Counted from the stretch's first letter, positions 11,281 to 23,321 are shown. The stretch is DNA of 64,000 nucleotides from Zygnema cylindricum (GCA_037447655.1 JBBHKE010002818.1:62001-126000), one strand, 5' to 3'. Numbers and translations are program-made. The notes: generated from the sequence alone by a model not told the origin.

Positions 11281-12516
11281 TGAAATTCTATGGGCTCCAT
11301 TGCCCACGGAATTCGCAGATCCAAAAGAAGCTAATCTAGATAGTGCCGACTCCAAGTTGATATAAACCCAAATGAATGATCCCTTGTCAATCAGAACCCC
11401 AATACACCTTCACCCCTATGAAGAGAAGACCTTCTGTGTGCTCAGTTCCACCACAGAATGCAAAGCTTGAATATGTGTTTTGGACAATATTCCCCACTTT
11501 GACTTTCCCACTGAATAAGTGCCACCCTGGCACGCAAAGACTCTAACCGACTACACTCTTGTGTAGCTTGGACTCCCCTGAGTCCGGAGCAAAAAGAATC
11601 ACTGAATTTGCTCACCCGAGCAGTAAGTTATGGCTAGTCAAAGATGACCTTTATAGTTACAAGCTCTCTTAGAGAGAGGTACCTAAATATCACTAAGTCT
11701 TGGTCTGCCTACTCATGACTACCTACTACTAAACCCTATTCCAATAGGAACACTATATAGTACAAGAAGGTACAATGGGCGATGTACTTGTTGTACGACC
11801 ATTGTACGACAAGGTCTACAAGGTGACACATGTCAAATCGGAAGCCATGGTTCCTCCTCCCATCTTGTCTGGTATCAAATAATGTGGCGCCACGTGGCAC
11901 CACGTGACGCTATCTCCGTATGCTGCCAAAAGCTCACTTCGCGTGGCGGCTATAATGCCGACCGTCCGATCAAAACATATTTTACACGGTTCAGATTCGC
12001 GTACATGCAGGAATTGCTCCTTTTGGTTAGTCTGCTGTTAATTAGCTGTTGCGTTAATGTATTTGTATTTATAAAACCCATCACGTGTATCGTTTCGATA
12101 ACGCCTTATTGGTTAAGGCTTACGTCTACAAATGTAATCACAGACCATGGCTCAAATCTGGATCAGAGCAGTTTTTGGTTATTTGTTAGTTTGTTAGAAC
12201 TCTCTTCTTGTCCATGTATAAATTCCTATTGTACCCTACGTATGCCATCGTTTACTCTAAGCTATTGGCTAAAGCTAACGTCTGTAGTAGGATGTAGGTA
12301 CCAGGATCAAATCCTGGAACCGTCACAACAATTTTGGTACAAAATACGAATTAGTCTATCCTCTTTAGACAGCCATGGCTCTAGCTCTCTCTCTGGTGTT
12401 CAGTGACTGCAATAAGTATGGGGACCGGAGAGAGTTGAGCGAGAAGCAGGTTGCCTTTGCTGACTTACTCTATTTATTTTTCCAGTACAGACCTAGAAAA
12501 TACATAAATTTCAACA
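11281..12516 (-). repeat. 3' LTR of element C
   Basis: It is bounded by TGAAATTC at 11281 and TTTCAACA at 12516. In element order it has the CCCCATACTTG block, the AGAGCCATGGCTGTC motif and two tRNA-like blocks on the opposite strand (about 12095-12165 and 12255-12335). The end of gag's first codons (ATG at 11298-11300 on the minus strand) is included in this downstream LTR, which fixes the gag start as part of the repeat. Confidence 0.88.
12095..12335 (+). other. Two tRNA-like blocks in LTR of element C
   Basis: Block 1 has an A-box-like TTGGTTAAGGC near 12110 and a B-box-like GGCTCAAATCTGG near 12148 (GGTTCAAATCTGG in the other LTR copy near 16725). Block 2 has TTGGCTAAAGC near 12267 and CCAGGATCAAATCCTGG near 12301, which forms a perfect 5-bp T-arm-like stem around a 7-nt loop. 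Both run antisense to the element. The other LTR of C has the same pair at about 16675-16905. Confidence 0.5.
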
Positions 12517-12800
12517 CTCCCCTTATTTTCTAGTATACTTTCTTTTCAACTCCCACTAAAAATATATATAAAATATTTTTTTTTTCTTCTTTTCTTTTTC
12601 CTCTTTCTTTTCTCCTCATAAAACTTTAAGTGAATACTCTCGTATTTTAAAAGGTCCATTAGATGAGCTGAAATAAACATTCCATCTTGCTGATCACATC
12701 TTTTAGTAAGCATACAATTTTCTATAAATCCAAGCAAAGATTTTATCCCACTCATCTCTTTTCCATCCACACAGAATCCAATTTCCCTCTTGAAATTCAA
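12517..12800 (-). pseudogene. Element C RNase H C-terminal remnant
   Basis: The minus-strand frame reads FKREIGFCVDGKEMSGIKS then LGFIENCMLTKRCDQQDG and ISAHLMDLLKYESIHLKFY. This parallels, segment by segment, the end of the RNase H region of element B (LGYMKNCVQKIFCDNQ, then the KHMDIR block). Catalytic residues are largely lost: the FCDNQ aspartate is kept as RCDQQ, while the STIEAEYMA glutamate is not recognisable. It ends in a basic lysine-rich tail followed by the LTR. Confidence 0.6.
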
Positions 12801-12824
12801 AAAACCAGCCCCATCCCCAATCTG

Positions 12825-13499
12825 CTACACACACCCAGATGCTAACCCTTTTACAAGCACACCACCATAAATGTCATCACTCCCATTAGTGATGTCAAAA
12901 CCATTACCCCCCATATTTATCGTTATATCAAGAGTCCCCACTAAGTTCCTCATAAAAACTACATCTTCCGAGCTCATATTTTTATCCATGATACTCACCC
13001 CATTTTCTGAACTTTCCTCACTCTCTCCCATGGAATTCTTTCCACTATCACTTTCTATAATGATTCCCAAAGAGTATTTCTCCTCCCCTAAACTTTTCAT
13101 TAAATACTTATTTTCTCCCCTATCCTTTAAAACCCCCTCTAGTTTTACTTCTCCCCTTTCCTCCAAATCCGTTGAAGTCTCCCTTTCCAACCAGTTTTTT
13201 GTTTCCAAAATATCTATTAAATTATCCTCATTATTTTTATTTTTCCCTTTTTCATTTATGTATCCTAGATTTGACTTTCTCATTTCTAAGTCATACTTTT
13301 TACACTCTTTCACATCCTCATCATTTCTAACTCCCTCAAGTACCACCCTTCCTTTTACTTCCCTTATACCTCCAAAAGCACATCGTTGGTTTCGTGTAAT
13401 TTCTGCGTACTTCTCTCTCTTCTCCATTCTACCGATGTGAAAAAGGTCCAATATTACTTCATCCTCTTTCTCCTCTTCCCCTTTTTCCTCCTCTTTCAC
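12825..13499 (-). pseudogene. Element C linker-RT connection-RNase H fusion ORF
   Basis: This open frame of 224 codons follows the zinc knuckle. It begins with an acidic/basic stretch, then NQRCAFGGIREVKG, which matches the segment just before the protease in element B. A charged linker follows (EDVKECKKYDLEMRKSNLGY and onward) that has no counterpart in B. It then rejoins the B polyprotein at MKSLGEEKYSLGI (RT connection region) and continues into FMRNLVGTLDITINMG and DITNGSDDIYGG, a decayed copy of the first RNase H motif. Protease, integrase and the catalytic RT have been replaced by the linker. Element E has the same arrangement. A function for the fusion product is unknown. Confidence 0.65.
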
Positions 13500-13758
13500 A
13501 TTCCAACTTCTAAGTTATTCCAAACAAGGACACTCCTCTATATAGTGACCCGGTTCTCTACAAAAGAAGCAAACACCCTTTTTCAAAGCTCCCCTTTCTT
13601 TTCCTCTCCCTCTCTTTCCACCAAAGTTTCGATAAGGTTTACCTTCGTCTTTCTTCCTCTCATCACGCTTCTGCTCGTCATCGCCGTTCCTCTCATCACG
13701 CTTCCGCCAATCACCACCAGCTGTAAATGCAATAACCCTCTAACTTCCCCTACGAAGC
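13500..13758 (-). pseudogene. Element C gag C-terminus with zinc knuckle
   Basis: The minus strand reads a lysine/arginine/aspartate-rich stretch, with TAGGDWRKRDERNG near 13700-13740, followed by a complete CCHC knuckle CFFCREPGHYIEEC at about 13530-13571, then CLE and a stop. It is the continuation of the gag frame interrupted upstream by the solo LTR at 13759-15098. Confidence 0.75.
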
Positions 13759-15098
13759 TGTTGATATTTGAGTATTTTCTAGGTCTTTATAAGGATAGAA
13801 AAAGAGTAGAAGCAGTCTGCCTCTGACTTCCTTCTCCAAGCCCCCACACTTGTTGTAGTCACTGAAGGCTGGAAAGGGAGCTAGAGCCATGGCTGCCTAA
13901 GCTCTCCAGAGAGACAGGTATAGATAAATGTAGACTTACTAAAAAGAATGTTGACGGACCCAGGAATTGATCCTGGTCCCTTCCAGCCATCAAGTCACCC
14001 GTAGCCGCTAGCTCTAACCGTTAAGTCTAGGAATGGTGTTACATTACGTAGGGTGTGTTAAGTATATAAATTGTTACACGTAGATTAATTCGATTAACGG
14101 AAAATAGATACTCAAGTGCATAGATACAGTTTTATTTAGTACGGATTACGATACGGGGACGGAACGAATACCGCGCATTTGTTTCGCTATCGAAACAAAT
14201 ACCGACACCAATTTTCGACGGCTAAAATTGAATGCCGGTTTAAATCAGACGGTCGCAATAAACGCCAAGATCGCGGAATAGGTTTTTGGCGTTTGCGGAC
14301 GTCACCACTCTGAATGACACGTGGCGACATCCTACAGGTTGCAGAATCTCCGGAACGAAACATAACATATCCGGATGTGACAAATGTCACATTAAAGCAT
14401 CATCGTACAACATCCGTACAGAAAGTACTCCGGCACCTGTACTTTTTGTACGATACCGTTTTTCTGACCTGGCGCCACGTGGAGGGATAAGATTTGGAAG
14501 CATGAATTTTGGGGATTGTAGGAACAAATCTGGACATGGCACTTGTCGACATTTTGGCCATGTCGTACGATGGCCGTACAAAAGGTACACCGACACCTGT
14601 ACCTTTATGTACTTTACAGTCTTGTTATTGGTTCGTACCTTAGTACTAGGGGGCTTAGAGAGGGGTTTTAGGACTTAGAATATTTCTGGTAGGTAGCTGC
14701 CTCTCCCAGAGAGCACCTTGTATAAAATGGCAAACTTTGGCCAGCCATAACTATCAATTCAGTTGACCAAATTCAGTGATTCTTCTTGCTGCGGACTCAG
14801 GGGAGTCCAAGCTACACAGGGGTGTAGTCGGTCAGAGTTTTTGCCTGCCTGGGTGGCTGCATTTCTAAGGGAAAGTCAAAGTGGGTGAATGTGTCCAAAT
14901 CACATATTCTAAACTTTGCATTCTGTGGTGGAACTGAGCACACAGAAAGTCTTATTTCACAGAGGTGAAGCTTTCATGGGGTTCTGATTGTCAAGGGGTC
15001 AATCATTTGGGTTTATATAAACTTGGAGTCGGCACTATCTAGATTAGCTTCCTTTGGATCTGCATACTCTGAGGGCCAATGGAGGTCTCATAGTTTCA
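13759..15098 (+). repeat. Solo LTR nested in element C
   Basis: A 1340-bp plus-strand LTR starts TGTTGATATTTGAG and ends with the family 20-nt terminus (ATGGAGGTC...TTTCA). It splits the gag of element C between the VRESTLD segment and a LRRG segment. Like its relatives it has the CCCCACACTTG...GTCACTGAAGG block, the CATGG motif and, on the minus strand, a tRNA-like block (about 13955-14035) whose CCAGGATCAATTCCTGG forms a perfect 5-bp stem. No 5-bp target duplication is visible (GAAGC on the left, TCCAA on the right). Confidence 0.75.
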
Positions 15099-15877
15099 TC
15101 CAAAGTGCTTTCCCTCACAAGAATTATCCCCATGGTAAAGCTCCAAGTCCATGAGGAGACATCCATTGCCTGCATACGATAAATGATGTTTTCGTACTCA
15201 TCTGGGAGTTTCATGAGTAGTGTATTGATCTTTCTCTCCTCATATTCCACATACCCCGCACTAGCAAGCTCAACATATAACGCAGCAATATCATTGCAAA
15301 ACTCTATCATGTTACCGCTTTTATAAACATAGGCCTCTATTTCCTGTTTTACTAACTGCTGCCTCTGAATAGTCTCACTCTTATAAATTTGCCTTAGTGT
15401 TTCCCATATTTCTGAAGACTTGGTAAGACTTAAAAGAGTGATAACTATGGACTTAGACACATATCTAAGTATAAGATGTTTTGCTATAGTGTTTTTATAC
15501 TCCCAAATTTTACAATCATTTTTTTCAGTTTTACTTATAACCCCTCTAAGTGAAGATGTGGCGGAGAGCATAGCTCCCCTCACCATAAGTGTCCCTTTAT
15601 CCTTCTCCCCTATTTCCCCATCCACGGAAAGGTTTTTCCCTTCACCTTCCGATGCATCTGAACTCCGGTTGATATTCTGGGCAGCCTCAGATGATTCTCC
15701 ATAGTAACCTCCTCCAAAGCCAGGTGGCGGACATCTCACTTGTCCCGAAACAATTCCCCATAAGTGCTTCTCGAAAAGCAATCCCTCCATAATAAACTCC
15801 CAATAAGTGAAGTCTGTTCCAACGAACATAGGCACCCTAGATGGTGGGCCCATAACCTGAAATTCTATGGGCTCCAT
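15099..15877 (-). pseudogene. Element C gag N-terminal part
   Basis: This frame is open from the start codon at 15877, which lies within the LTR, to the solo-LTR junction. It begins MEPIEFQVMGPPSRVPMFVG and contains the family motifs YWEFIMEGLLFEKHLWGIVS, ILRYVSKSIVITLLSLTKSS, EIWETLRQIYKSETIQRQQL, LLMKLPDEYENIIYRM and MGIILVREST. It is the best-preserved gag in the window, with no internal stop over 260 codons, and is lost only by the later LTR insertion. Confidence 0.82.
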
Positions 15878-17093
15878 TGCCCACGGAATTCGCAGATCCA
15901 AAAGAAGCTAAACTAGATAGTGCCGACTCCAAGTTGATATAAACCCAAATGAATGATCCCTTAACAATTAGAACCCCAATAAACCTTCACCCCTATGAAG
16001 AGAAGACCTTCTGTGTGCTCAGTTCCACCACAGAATGCAAAGCTTGAATATGTGTTTTGGACAATATTCCCCACTTTGACTTTCCCACTGAATATGTGCC
16101 ACCCTGGCACGCAAAGACATTGACCGACTACACCCCTGTGTAGCTTGGACTCCCCTGAGTCCGGAGCAAAAAGAATCGCTGAATTTGCTCACCCAAGCAT
16201 TAAGTTATGGCTGGTCAAAGATGACCTTTATAGTTACAAGCTCTCTTAGAGAGAGGTACTGAAATATCACTAAGTCTTAGTCTGCCTACTCATGACTACC
16301 TACTACTAAACCCTAGTCCAATAGGAACACTATATAGTACAAGAAGGTACAATGGGCGATGTACTTATTGTATAACCATTGTACGACAAGGTCTACAAGG
16401 TGACACCTGTCAAATCGGAAGCCATGGTTCCTCCTCCCATCTTCTCCGGTATCAAATAATGTGGCGCCACGTGGCACCACGTGACGCTATCTCCGTATGC
16501 CGCCAAAAGCTCACTTCGCGTGGCGGCTATAATGCCGACCGTCCGATCAAAACATATTTTACACGGTTCAGATTCGCGTACATGCAGGAATTGCTCCTTT
16601 TGGTTAGTCTGCTGTTAATTAGTTGTTGCGTTAATGTTTATGTATTTATAAAACCCATCACGTGTATCGTTTCGATAACGCCTTATTGGTTAAGGCTTAC
16701 GTCTACAAATGTAATCACAGACCATGGTTCAAATCTGGATCAGAGCAGTTTTTGGTTATTTGTTAGTTTGTTAGAACTCTCTTCTTGTCCATGTATAAAT
16801 TCCTATTGTACCCTATGTATGCCATCGTTTACTCTAAGCTATTGGCTAAAGCTAACGTTTGTAGTAGGATGTAGGTAATAGGATCAAATCCTGCAACCGT
16901 CACAACAATTTTGGTACAAACTACGAATTAGTCTATCCTCTTTAGACAGCCATGGCTCTAGCTCTCTCTCTGGTCTTCAGTGACTGCAACAAGTATGGGG
17001 ATCGGAGAGAGTTGAGCGAGAAGCAAGTTGCCTTTGCTGACTTAGTCTATTTATTTTTCCAATACAGACCTAGAAAATACATAAATTTCAACA
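15858..17093 (-). repeat. 5' LTR of element C
   Basis: This is the second copy of the 1236-bp LTR, ending TTTCAACA at 17093 directly before the GGAGG target duplicate. It differs from 11281-12516 by scattered substitutions, many of them transitions, with no net length change. It carries the gag ATG at 15875-15877 (minus strand). Confidence 0.88.
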
Positions 17094-17520
17094 GGAGGTG
17101 TACTTCTGGGTATGTGTTATATGTTGGGAATGGAGCTTGCTGTTGGAGCAGTAAGCAACAAAAGGTCATTGCTCAGTCCACCATAGAGGCTGAGTATATG
17201 GCCTCTTGTTCGGCTGTGAAAGAGTCAATATGAGAAAATCTTTGCTTCAAGAATTGGGATACATGAAGAATTGTGTACAGAAGATATTTTGTGACAATCA
17301 AGCTGCGATTGCAATTGTAGCGAACCCTAAGCATCATTTTATAGCAAAACACATGGATATTCGTATGAGCTTTGTTAAGGAGAAAGTTGAGAATAAAATC
17401 ATTAGTTTGGAATATAGACCAGATGGTGAGATGGTAGCACATATGATGACTAAACCGGTCCCTTCTCCTAATTTGATATTCTGTAGGGAGAAGTGTGGAT
17501 TGAAGCAAAAGATAGACTAG
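17094..17520 (+). pseudogene. Element B RNase H, 3' half
   Basis: It continues the domain broken at 11280. It holds CTSGYVLYVGNGACCWSSKQ, the STIEAEYMA motif with the catalytic Glu (about 17178-17204), then after a stop/frameshift near 17230 the IFCDNQAAI motif with the next Asp (about 17285-17311) and the KHMDIR end of the domain. The polyprotein stop is at 17518-17520. A purine-rich tract, AAAATATGGGGAG, follows and abuts the 3' LTR. Confidence 0.85.
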
Positions 17521-17533
17521 AAAATATGGGGAG
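17520..17533 (+). promoter_or_regulatory. Polypurine tract of element B
   Basis: The almost all-purine run GAAAATATGGGGAG directly precedes the TGTTG start of the 3' LTR. This is where plus-strand DNA synthesis would be primed in an LTR retrotransposon. Confidence 0.7.
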
Positions 17534-18492
17534 TGTTGAAAAGAGAGGTATTTTGTAGTCTTTCTTGTGACCTTACTGCAACCCTCATACTTGTCGTAGT
17601 CACTGAGGACCTGCACGCAACCTGTTGCAACTAAAAGAGACAAGCAGATCATTAAGTACAGTTTTCTACAAAATATAGATTGCCCCTTATGGGACTTGAT
17701 CCAGGGACCTCCGGATGACCACTGTACGGACTAGCGGTCTGCCTTATCTTGTAGGTCTTGAAGAAATCGATACACGTATATGGCACGATAATTATTTAAA
17801 GCTATATCGCATCAAACATTTCATTTAACGAATAACGCAACGATTTATACATGGAAACATACCGGTCTACACAAAATCGGGACTGCACAAAATATACGAA
17901 TCGACATTTAATTTCGACGACGAAATCAAATGTTCTGATCTGATCGAACGGCTCACAGTGGAGCCGGAATGTTGGAATAGCGGTTTGGTGGTTTTCCGAC
18001 AAGATGTCAGCTGACGGCACGTGGCAACATATGGTTGGACAGCGGATATCACGGGAGGAGCAACTACGGCTTCAAAACAAACACGCGTCAACAGAACAGC
18101 CATGCCGTACTATGGTCGTACAAGAGGTACAGCGTTACGTGTACCTTCTTGTACTTTACAGTCTTATGATTGGTCGAAGTACCTTAGTAGTAGGCTTAGA
18201 GAGGAAGCTTAGGACTTAGAATATTTTTGGTTTTCTAGCCTCTCTCCCAGAGTGCACTTGTATTTATGGACCAAATTTGGTCAGCCATAACTTAATGCTC
18301 ATGGGAGCAATTTTAGTGATTCTTTTTGTAGCGCACTCAGGGGAGTCCAGGCTACACACGGGTGTAGTCAGTCAGATTTTTTGCGTCCTAGCCTAAGACT
18401 TATTCATTTTTAAATTCAAAAGTGCATATACTATCCTAGAGGCTTCACATAAGCTGGACATTCTGTGTACCAATGGAGGTCATAGAATTACA
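17534..18492 (+). repeat. 3' LTR of element B
   Basis: It starts TGTTGAAAAGAGAGG and ends ATAGAATTACA (959 bp), matching 6401-7340 with many substitutions and small indels. It retains the ATG of the gag start 20 nt before its end (18473) and an antisense tRNA-like block near 17690-17765 with GGATCAAGTCCC in the B-box position. Confidence 0.85.
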
Positions 18493-18913
18493 GCAAACTT
18501 GTTGATTCTTTTTGCGTTTGAATTTGGGGAGGCGGGCCCTCACGAGGTGAGGTCTTTCAATTTTGCGGCTAAGCTAAAATCCAACATGTGCTCTCACAGT
18601 GGAGCTCACATAAAGTGAGATAGTGAATGCGCGCAACACTTTTATTTACATGTGGTTGACGAAGTTTTGTTACCTTTGCCGGCTATGTGAATTGTTGATT
18701 ATATTATGACTGTCGACGTTCACAAGTAGAGCAAACTTTTAACCAGTTATTAGATTATTTTGAATGCCTAAGCTGTTCAACTAATTGACCATCAAATTTA
18801 AAATCATTGCTACTTAACTTATACCAATATGTAGTTAAAAATGTACAATCTTTGAAAAGCTGACGTAAGTGACTATGGGCAACCAAAATAGTCAATGCGA
18901 TGATCAATCCCTT
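18493..18913. mobile_element. Fragment of an inverted-repeat transposon family
   Basis: Diverged pieces match the composite element at 56818-58640. GCTCTCACAGTGGAGCTCAC near 18590 parallels the inverted repeat at 58300. ATTATGACTGTCGACGTTC near 18700 parallels 57555. ACGTAAGTGACTATGGGCAACC near 18863 followed by GATCAATCCCT parallels 57915-57963. The left part ends against the LTR of element B. Confidence 0.55.
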
Positions 18914-20029
18914 AACTCTATTTTGAGTTTAAACTTCAAAAGCCTAACGCCTAACGCCAACAAAAATAAGTGCTTATTTGAACAAATAACACTAATTTGG
19001 ATACACATCACCATATTGTAGCCGCATAATCAGTGTCCACATACGTGATGCTTTAACATGTGAGAATATATTCTTGTGATTTTCCCTCGTCTTTATGACA
19101 TGGAATCAATTGAGTGCGCTTTTACGTGGCGACGCACTCAGTTTCTTGAGTCGACGCTTTTATCTGACACTTACTCTGTACGTCTTTAAAAAACAATTAG
19201 CAGATTTAGTAGGTTAAAAATTTATGAGCACTTTTAGTAGGGATTGCTATATTTTGTACATAACACTTTTAAAAAACGATTGAAATCAAAGTAATTAACG
19301 CTAATTAAATATAAATTTCATAAACTTAAAAAAAAATTGAGTTATTAATTCTATTTTAAGGTTTGAGGCTTAAAAGTTGGGGGTCCCTATTTAACGTTAT
19401 TAACGCTAATACCATTTCACTTTGTACACAGAGAGAGAGATATTTGAAATGACGTCGAAATGTGTTTTGCTCTGTTTCATTTCAATTAAAATTGTAGTTG
19501 TTATTTTTGATTAAATGTTTTTCTACTCTGTCTTTTATTATTAAGTCAAAGTCGGTCAACACATTTTATAAAAATTGCATTTTTTCCATGAGCATATTCA
19601 TTATTTCTTTGACATTTCATGTGTGATAAAATGTTGTTACCCTATGTATGTAGTGTTAATTGCGGTAGTCTTGTTGCTGCTAACCGATATGGGAATATAT
19701 CGAAAAGGGAACCATCGCGTTATATTATTCGTTGGCGATGAAATACCGATAGATATCAATAAGTTTATCATCGATATACCTCCAAATTGAGATAAGGAGT
19801 AAATTGTGAAAAAAAAACCTAAAAGGCCCACCACCCTCCCCCCCCCGTCTCCCCGCTGCGTTAACTTCATACTCATTTCTTAATCTTTTTTTTACCTCAA
19901 TTCCTATATATTTTAAGGGTCACCATATCTTGGCTATAATTTTTTGTTGCTCTCAAAGTAGTGTTGTTCGATAACCTTTAATATCTATTGTTAGATTTAT
20001 TACAATGTCGTGCATGTGACTAAAGAAAT
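18914..20029. other. Non-coding spacer
   Basis: AT-rich sequence without a supportable gene. A short GAGAGA run lies near 19430 and a C-run near 19840. The small ORFs here have no recognisable composition or motif. Confidence 0.6.
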
Positions 20030-20690
20030 GGTAAACATGCAACACAATCAGCTGCCAGCAAAGGGATAACGAAATGGAGCAAGAAACTCATAAGCATAGC
20101 AAAATATTGGTGGAAAAAATCTGTTCACACAGCAATCAACAAACAAGAATATCACAAGGAAAAATAAAAGTAGGGTGAGAGAGGAAGCTAGGAGGCTCAG
20201 TTTAGAATTAAATTGAACAATAGCCGCTAGGCTCCTCGGTCAGTTTATATTCCTTACAAGAGTTTAATTAACAAAGATTTGACCTAAATGTCAACTCACA
20301 TAAACAGGAAATCAATAAACCACAAGCAAATCTGAGATAACCAGATTCGGAAAAACCATGAAACAAACAAAGAAAAGTAACACTAATTATACAATCACCT
20401 AGCTTATCACACACGCAAACCCAAATTGTCCAATCACAAGCCAAAGTTCAGCAACAACCTGGAAGAGAATGTTGTGGCGGCAATCCACTTGAAAGGACGA
20501 GAGAGAGAGTGAATGGAATCCGGTTAGTCCTTGGCGTGAGCCATGTAGATAAAATTGCGAGGCGGATTTACAAAGAAAGGTAATTAAGAACTAGGCAACA
20601 GGAATCTTATTGGCAGGCAAAATAGCCATAGAAAAATATCATGTCAATTTCACAAGAAAACATTGAAGGAAAAGGTCAAATCTCCCAACA
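20030..20690 (-). repeat. Possible solo LTR of another retrotransposon
   Basis: On the minus strand the sequence starts TGTTGGGAGATTTGACC at 20690. It has a TATAAAC box near 20247 followed by CCTCCTAGCTTCCTCTC, a layout like a plant LTR promoter. The far end and target duplication could not be fixed, so the assignment is tentative. It is not related to the LTRs of elements A-E. Confidence 0.35.
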
Positions 20691-22740
20691 TAATTCCTTT
20701 GCTTTTGAAATTGTGAGCACAAAATTGAGCTAAAATTGACCAAATATTAAGAATATAGCCGAGTGCATAACCTAATTGCATACAAGCATTCTATGTTGTT
20801 GCCTGTGCCTAGTTTGGATTCTGGCCAATAGGTGACCATAATCATGTGCCTTGCGTTATAGAATCTACAACCTACGAATAAAAACCCTTCCTAACTACAT
20901 GTGAATTTGTGAGACCTCCAAGGGTCCACGACTAAAAATGAACGAATCAGTGTTGTCCTGTGCAGCTCAAATCTGGCTCGTCCGTTGGTCTACAACCTCG
21001 TGGCCATGGATTCTCGTTCGAATTCGTCGTGGTCCTTATACATTCTCCCGTTGACGTTTCGAATCGCCAATCGTCCGAACGGCAACTCGATTTGTTAGCG
21101 CGTTTTCTGGCGCCTGGCGAATACCTGTACGGACTTGTCCACTGAATTATACTTTAATTCAAATAAGTGTGGCGTCGATCTAAAGGCCCTTTTACATACA
21201 ATAAGATGTGGTCGACGTGACGCGTCATGACAACGATAAAAAGTTACTTGATTCACAACACTACCAATATGGAATTTGGCACGAACTACTCTTTTGAGGA
21301 ATACTGACTCTTCTTGAGTCGCAATGTGAAAAAGCACACGAGAAAGCGACCATGCAGAGAGTACAAACATTTGTTGTATACAACATGTTCGAAAATGTTT
21401 GTACACTGTTAAGTTTACTTTCATAAGAATTTCGCAAAACAATGTTTATTCTCATAAATATTATTGATTAGAAATAAGAGAATACTAGGGTTTGATAACG
21501 TGCATAAACGTGCGGATAAAAAAGTAACAAAAGTGTTTGAACATGGTACATTATCTTAGAAAAAGTGCGCAACGCTCGTTCAAATTTTCCATATCAAATT
21601 GGTTGCTTGTTCATTTTTCAACTAAAATGAAATTATAAAATAAATTACCCTCCCCTTCCCCGTCCCCTTCCCCCTCCCCCTCCCCATCCCCCTACCCCTC
21701 CCTCTCCCTTTCTCCTCCTCCCCCTCCCCCTACCCTTCCTCTCCGCCTCTTCCGCCCCTCTCCCCCTTGAGCCCCCTTTTTTTTCCCCCTACAGAACTGA
21801 TCCCTGTTGCGCTACAATAGTACAAAAAATGCGTGATTTCAATAAGTACATGATAAATACAGTATGAAATAAATTTACTTATCAATAAAATTCGTACTTT
21901 CAAACTTTCCAACCGTAAAAAAATAACAACCAACCACATGAAAAGTGGAATACATGATCTGTAAAACAATCTATACCACATTGAATGGCCGAACCACCCA
22001 AGGGCTCATGTTTACTGTTACTGTTAACTTGTGGGTGGTTTGAAATCCCTAGAACCGTATCTCTTTTGTGCTTCGAGGGTTTGACATACGATAAAAGTGA
22101 CAATTTTTTTGTTCGTTTCTATCGTATTTGTAAGCGATTGAGAAAACTTAGATAAAGTGCATAGTTTACTTTTACGTTATCGCGTGGGGATTCATTTTCC
22201 GTATAGTGGTTCGCAAGATATATTGTAACTGGTTTGTTTTACCACGAACAATTTAATTGTGTTGCCCACGTCCGATAACGACTCGCGTTCATCAAGAGTT
22301 GCCAATGATAGTAAGAACATATTTATTGTAGTAAATTGACCAATATTCCACCATGTTATGCCAACAACGTAACACTCACCTACGTGCTTTATTCCGGTTG
22401 GTACCATGTAGGCCTGTGCATAGACGTTGAGAATAGTCAAAGATTGTTCAAGCGCAAATTATAAATGTAATATTTGTATGGACTTACAAAATTTAAGATT
22501 TGTATATACATAAGGTTTCAAATCTTTACATGTATACTTTATCATATTACAAATCATATATATAATCTATCCATACATTTTTTAGAATCACGTTTCTCGC
22601 TTAAAGAATCTTTTATGATTCTCAGTATTATAACATAAGCCTAAGTGGTAGTAGCAACTAGAATCAAGCACAAAATTGAGAGGTGTTTATACGCCATAAA
22701 TTGATGCAATATTAATTTGAATATTAATGCAAGTAAACGT
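20691..22740. other. Spacer with a cytosine-rich tract
   Basis: No gene is supportable. At 21645-21785 a C-rich tract of CCCCTCCCC-like units (G-rich on the minus strand) could form four-stranded DNA. The rest is AT-rich with frequent GTAC-containing words. Confidence 0.6.
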
Positions 22741-23056
22741 GTCGCGATAACACCGGTACCGATAACTATCGGCGATAATTGTACGGTTTGTACCCTACAA
22801 TTGTACGGTTTAATGTTGTACTGAACCGTCGCTATTCCGTTGCACGGAGTACGGAACAAACTGTTACACGTGGCATGCCACGCTATATACAATAAAAAAT
22901 ATAATCCAGCATATTATAAAGTACTATTGTATAGAGTACTATATTTTTTCTACTTCTTGCCGATATGGAATTTGTTGGTCTCGCAGCGATATATCGGGAT
23001 CCCTGACCGTTTGATAACCGATAACAATCGGTATCGGTGTTATCGCGATAAATTTC
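22741..23056. mobile_element. Short inverted-repeat element
   Basis: The left end, GCGATAACACCGGTACCGAT, is mirrored at the right by ATCGGTATCGGTGTTATCGC (about 23022-23048). The ends are about 30 bp imperfect inverted repeats enclosing roughly 260 bp without coding capacity, as in a MITE. The family and target duplication are not identified. Confidence 0.55.
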
Positions 23057-23321
23057 TTGCTGATACACAACACTAATTTGCATATATTATTGTAAACGCA
23101 TATATATGTGCCGCATGTGCCCTTTTTTAAGTACATCGTCGAAATGACGCATAGTTGTTCAATTCGCATTTTACGCACGAAACAAACGAGCGAATAATAC
23201 GTTCGATTCGCATCTAGCGATTTTGAAAAATTAATAAAATGCGTACCTGACTTAATACTTGTACGCTTTCGTACATCTTTGTACTGTATCCGTATATTTC
23301 AGTACTTTTAAGGTTATTTAA

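Larger units (their letters stand above)
11281..17093 (-). mobile_element. Non-autonomous copia element C
   Basis: This minus-strand element of 5813 bp is inserted in the RNase H domain of element B. The left and right LTRs (11281-12516 and 15858-17093) are both exactly 1236 bp, with TGTTGAAATTT...AGAATTTCA ends, and a perfect 5-bp target duplication GGAGG flanks it (11276-11280 and 17094-17098). By eye the LTRs differ at roughly 45 sites without net length change. The internal region has gag, a zinc knuckle, a charged linker, an RT connection segment and an RNase H remnant. Protease, integrase and the RT catalytic core are missing, so it must have depended on another element. A solo LTR at 13759-15098 splits its gag region. 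Confidence 0.88.
6401..18492 (+). mobile_element. Copia element B, interrupted by element C
   Basis: A full-length Ty1/copia retrotransposon: 5' LTR 6401-7340, internal region, polypurine tract, 3' LTR 17534-18492. Removing nested element C and one 5-bp target copy leaves about 6.27 kb. Domain order is gag, CCHC knuckle, protease, integrase, RT, RNase H, which is diagnostic of copia. Multiple stops and frameshifts make it non-coding now. The LTRs differ in length (940 and 959 bp) and at many sites, so B is older than C. No 5-bp target duplication is seen (GGTTT on the left, GCAAA on the right), and the two flanks are unrelated sequences. Confidence 0.88.

Noticed and set aside
12871-13440. 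Plus-strand ORF of 189 codons rich in Ser, Leu and Pro
   Set aside because: It is the mirror frame of the element C fusion ORF on the minus strand, which has clear similarity to RT-connection and RNase H segments. The plus-strand composition is just the complement of Glu/Lys-rich codons.
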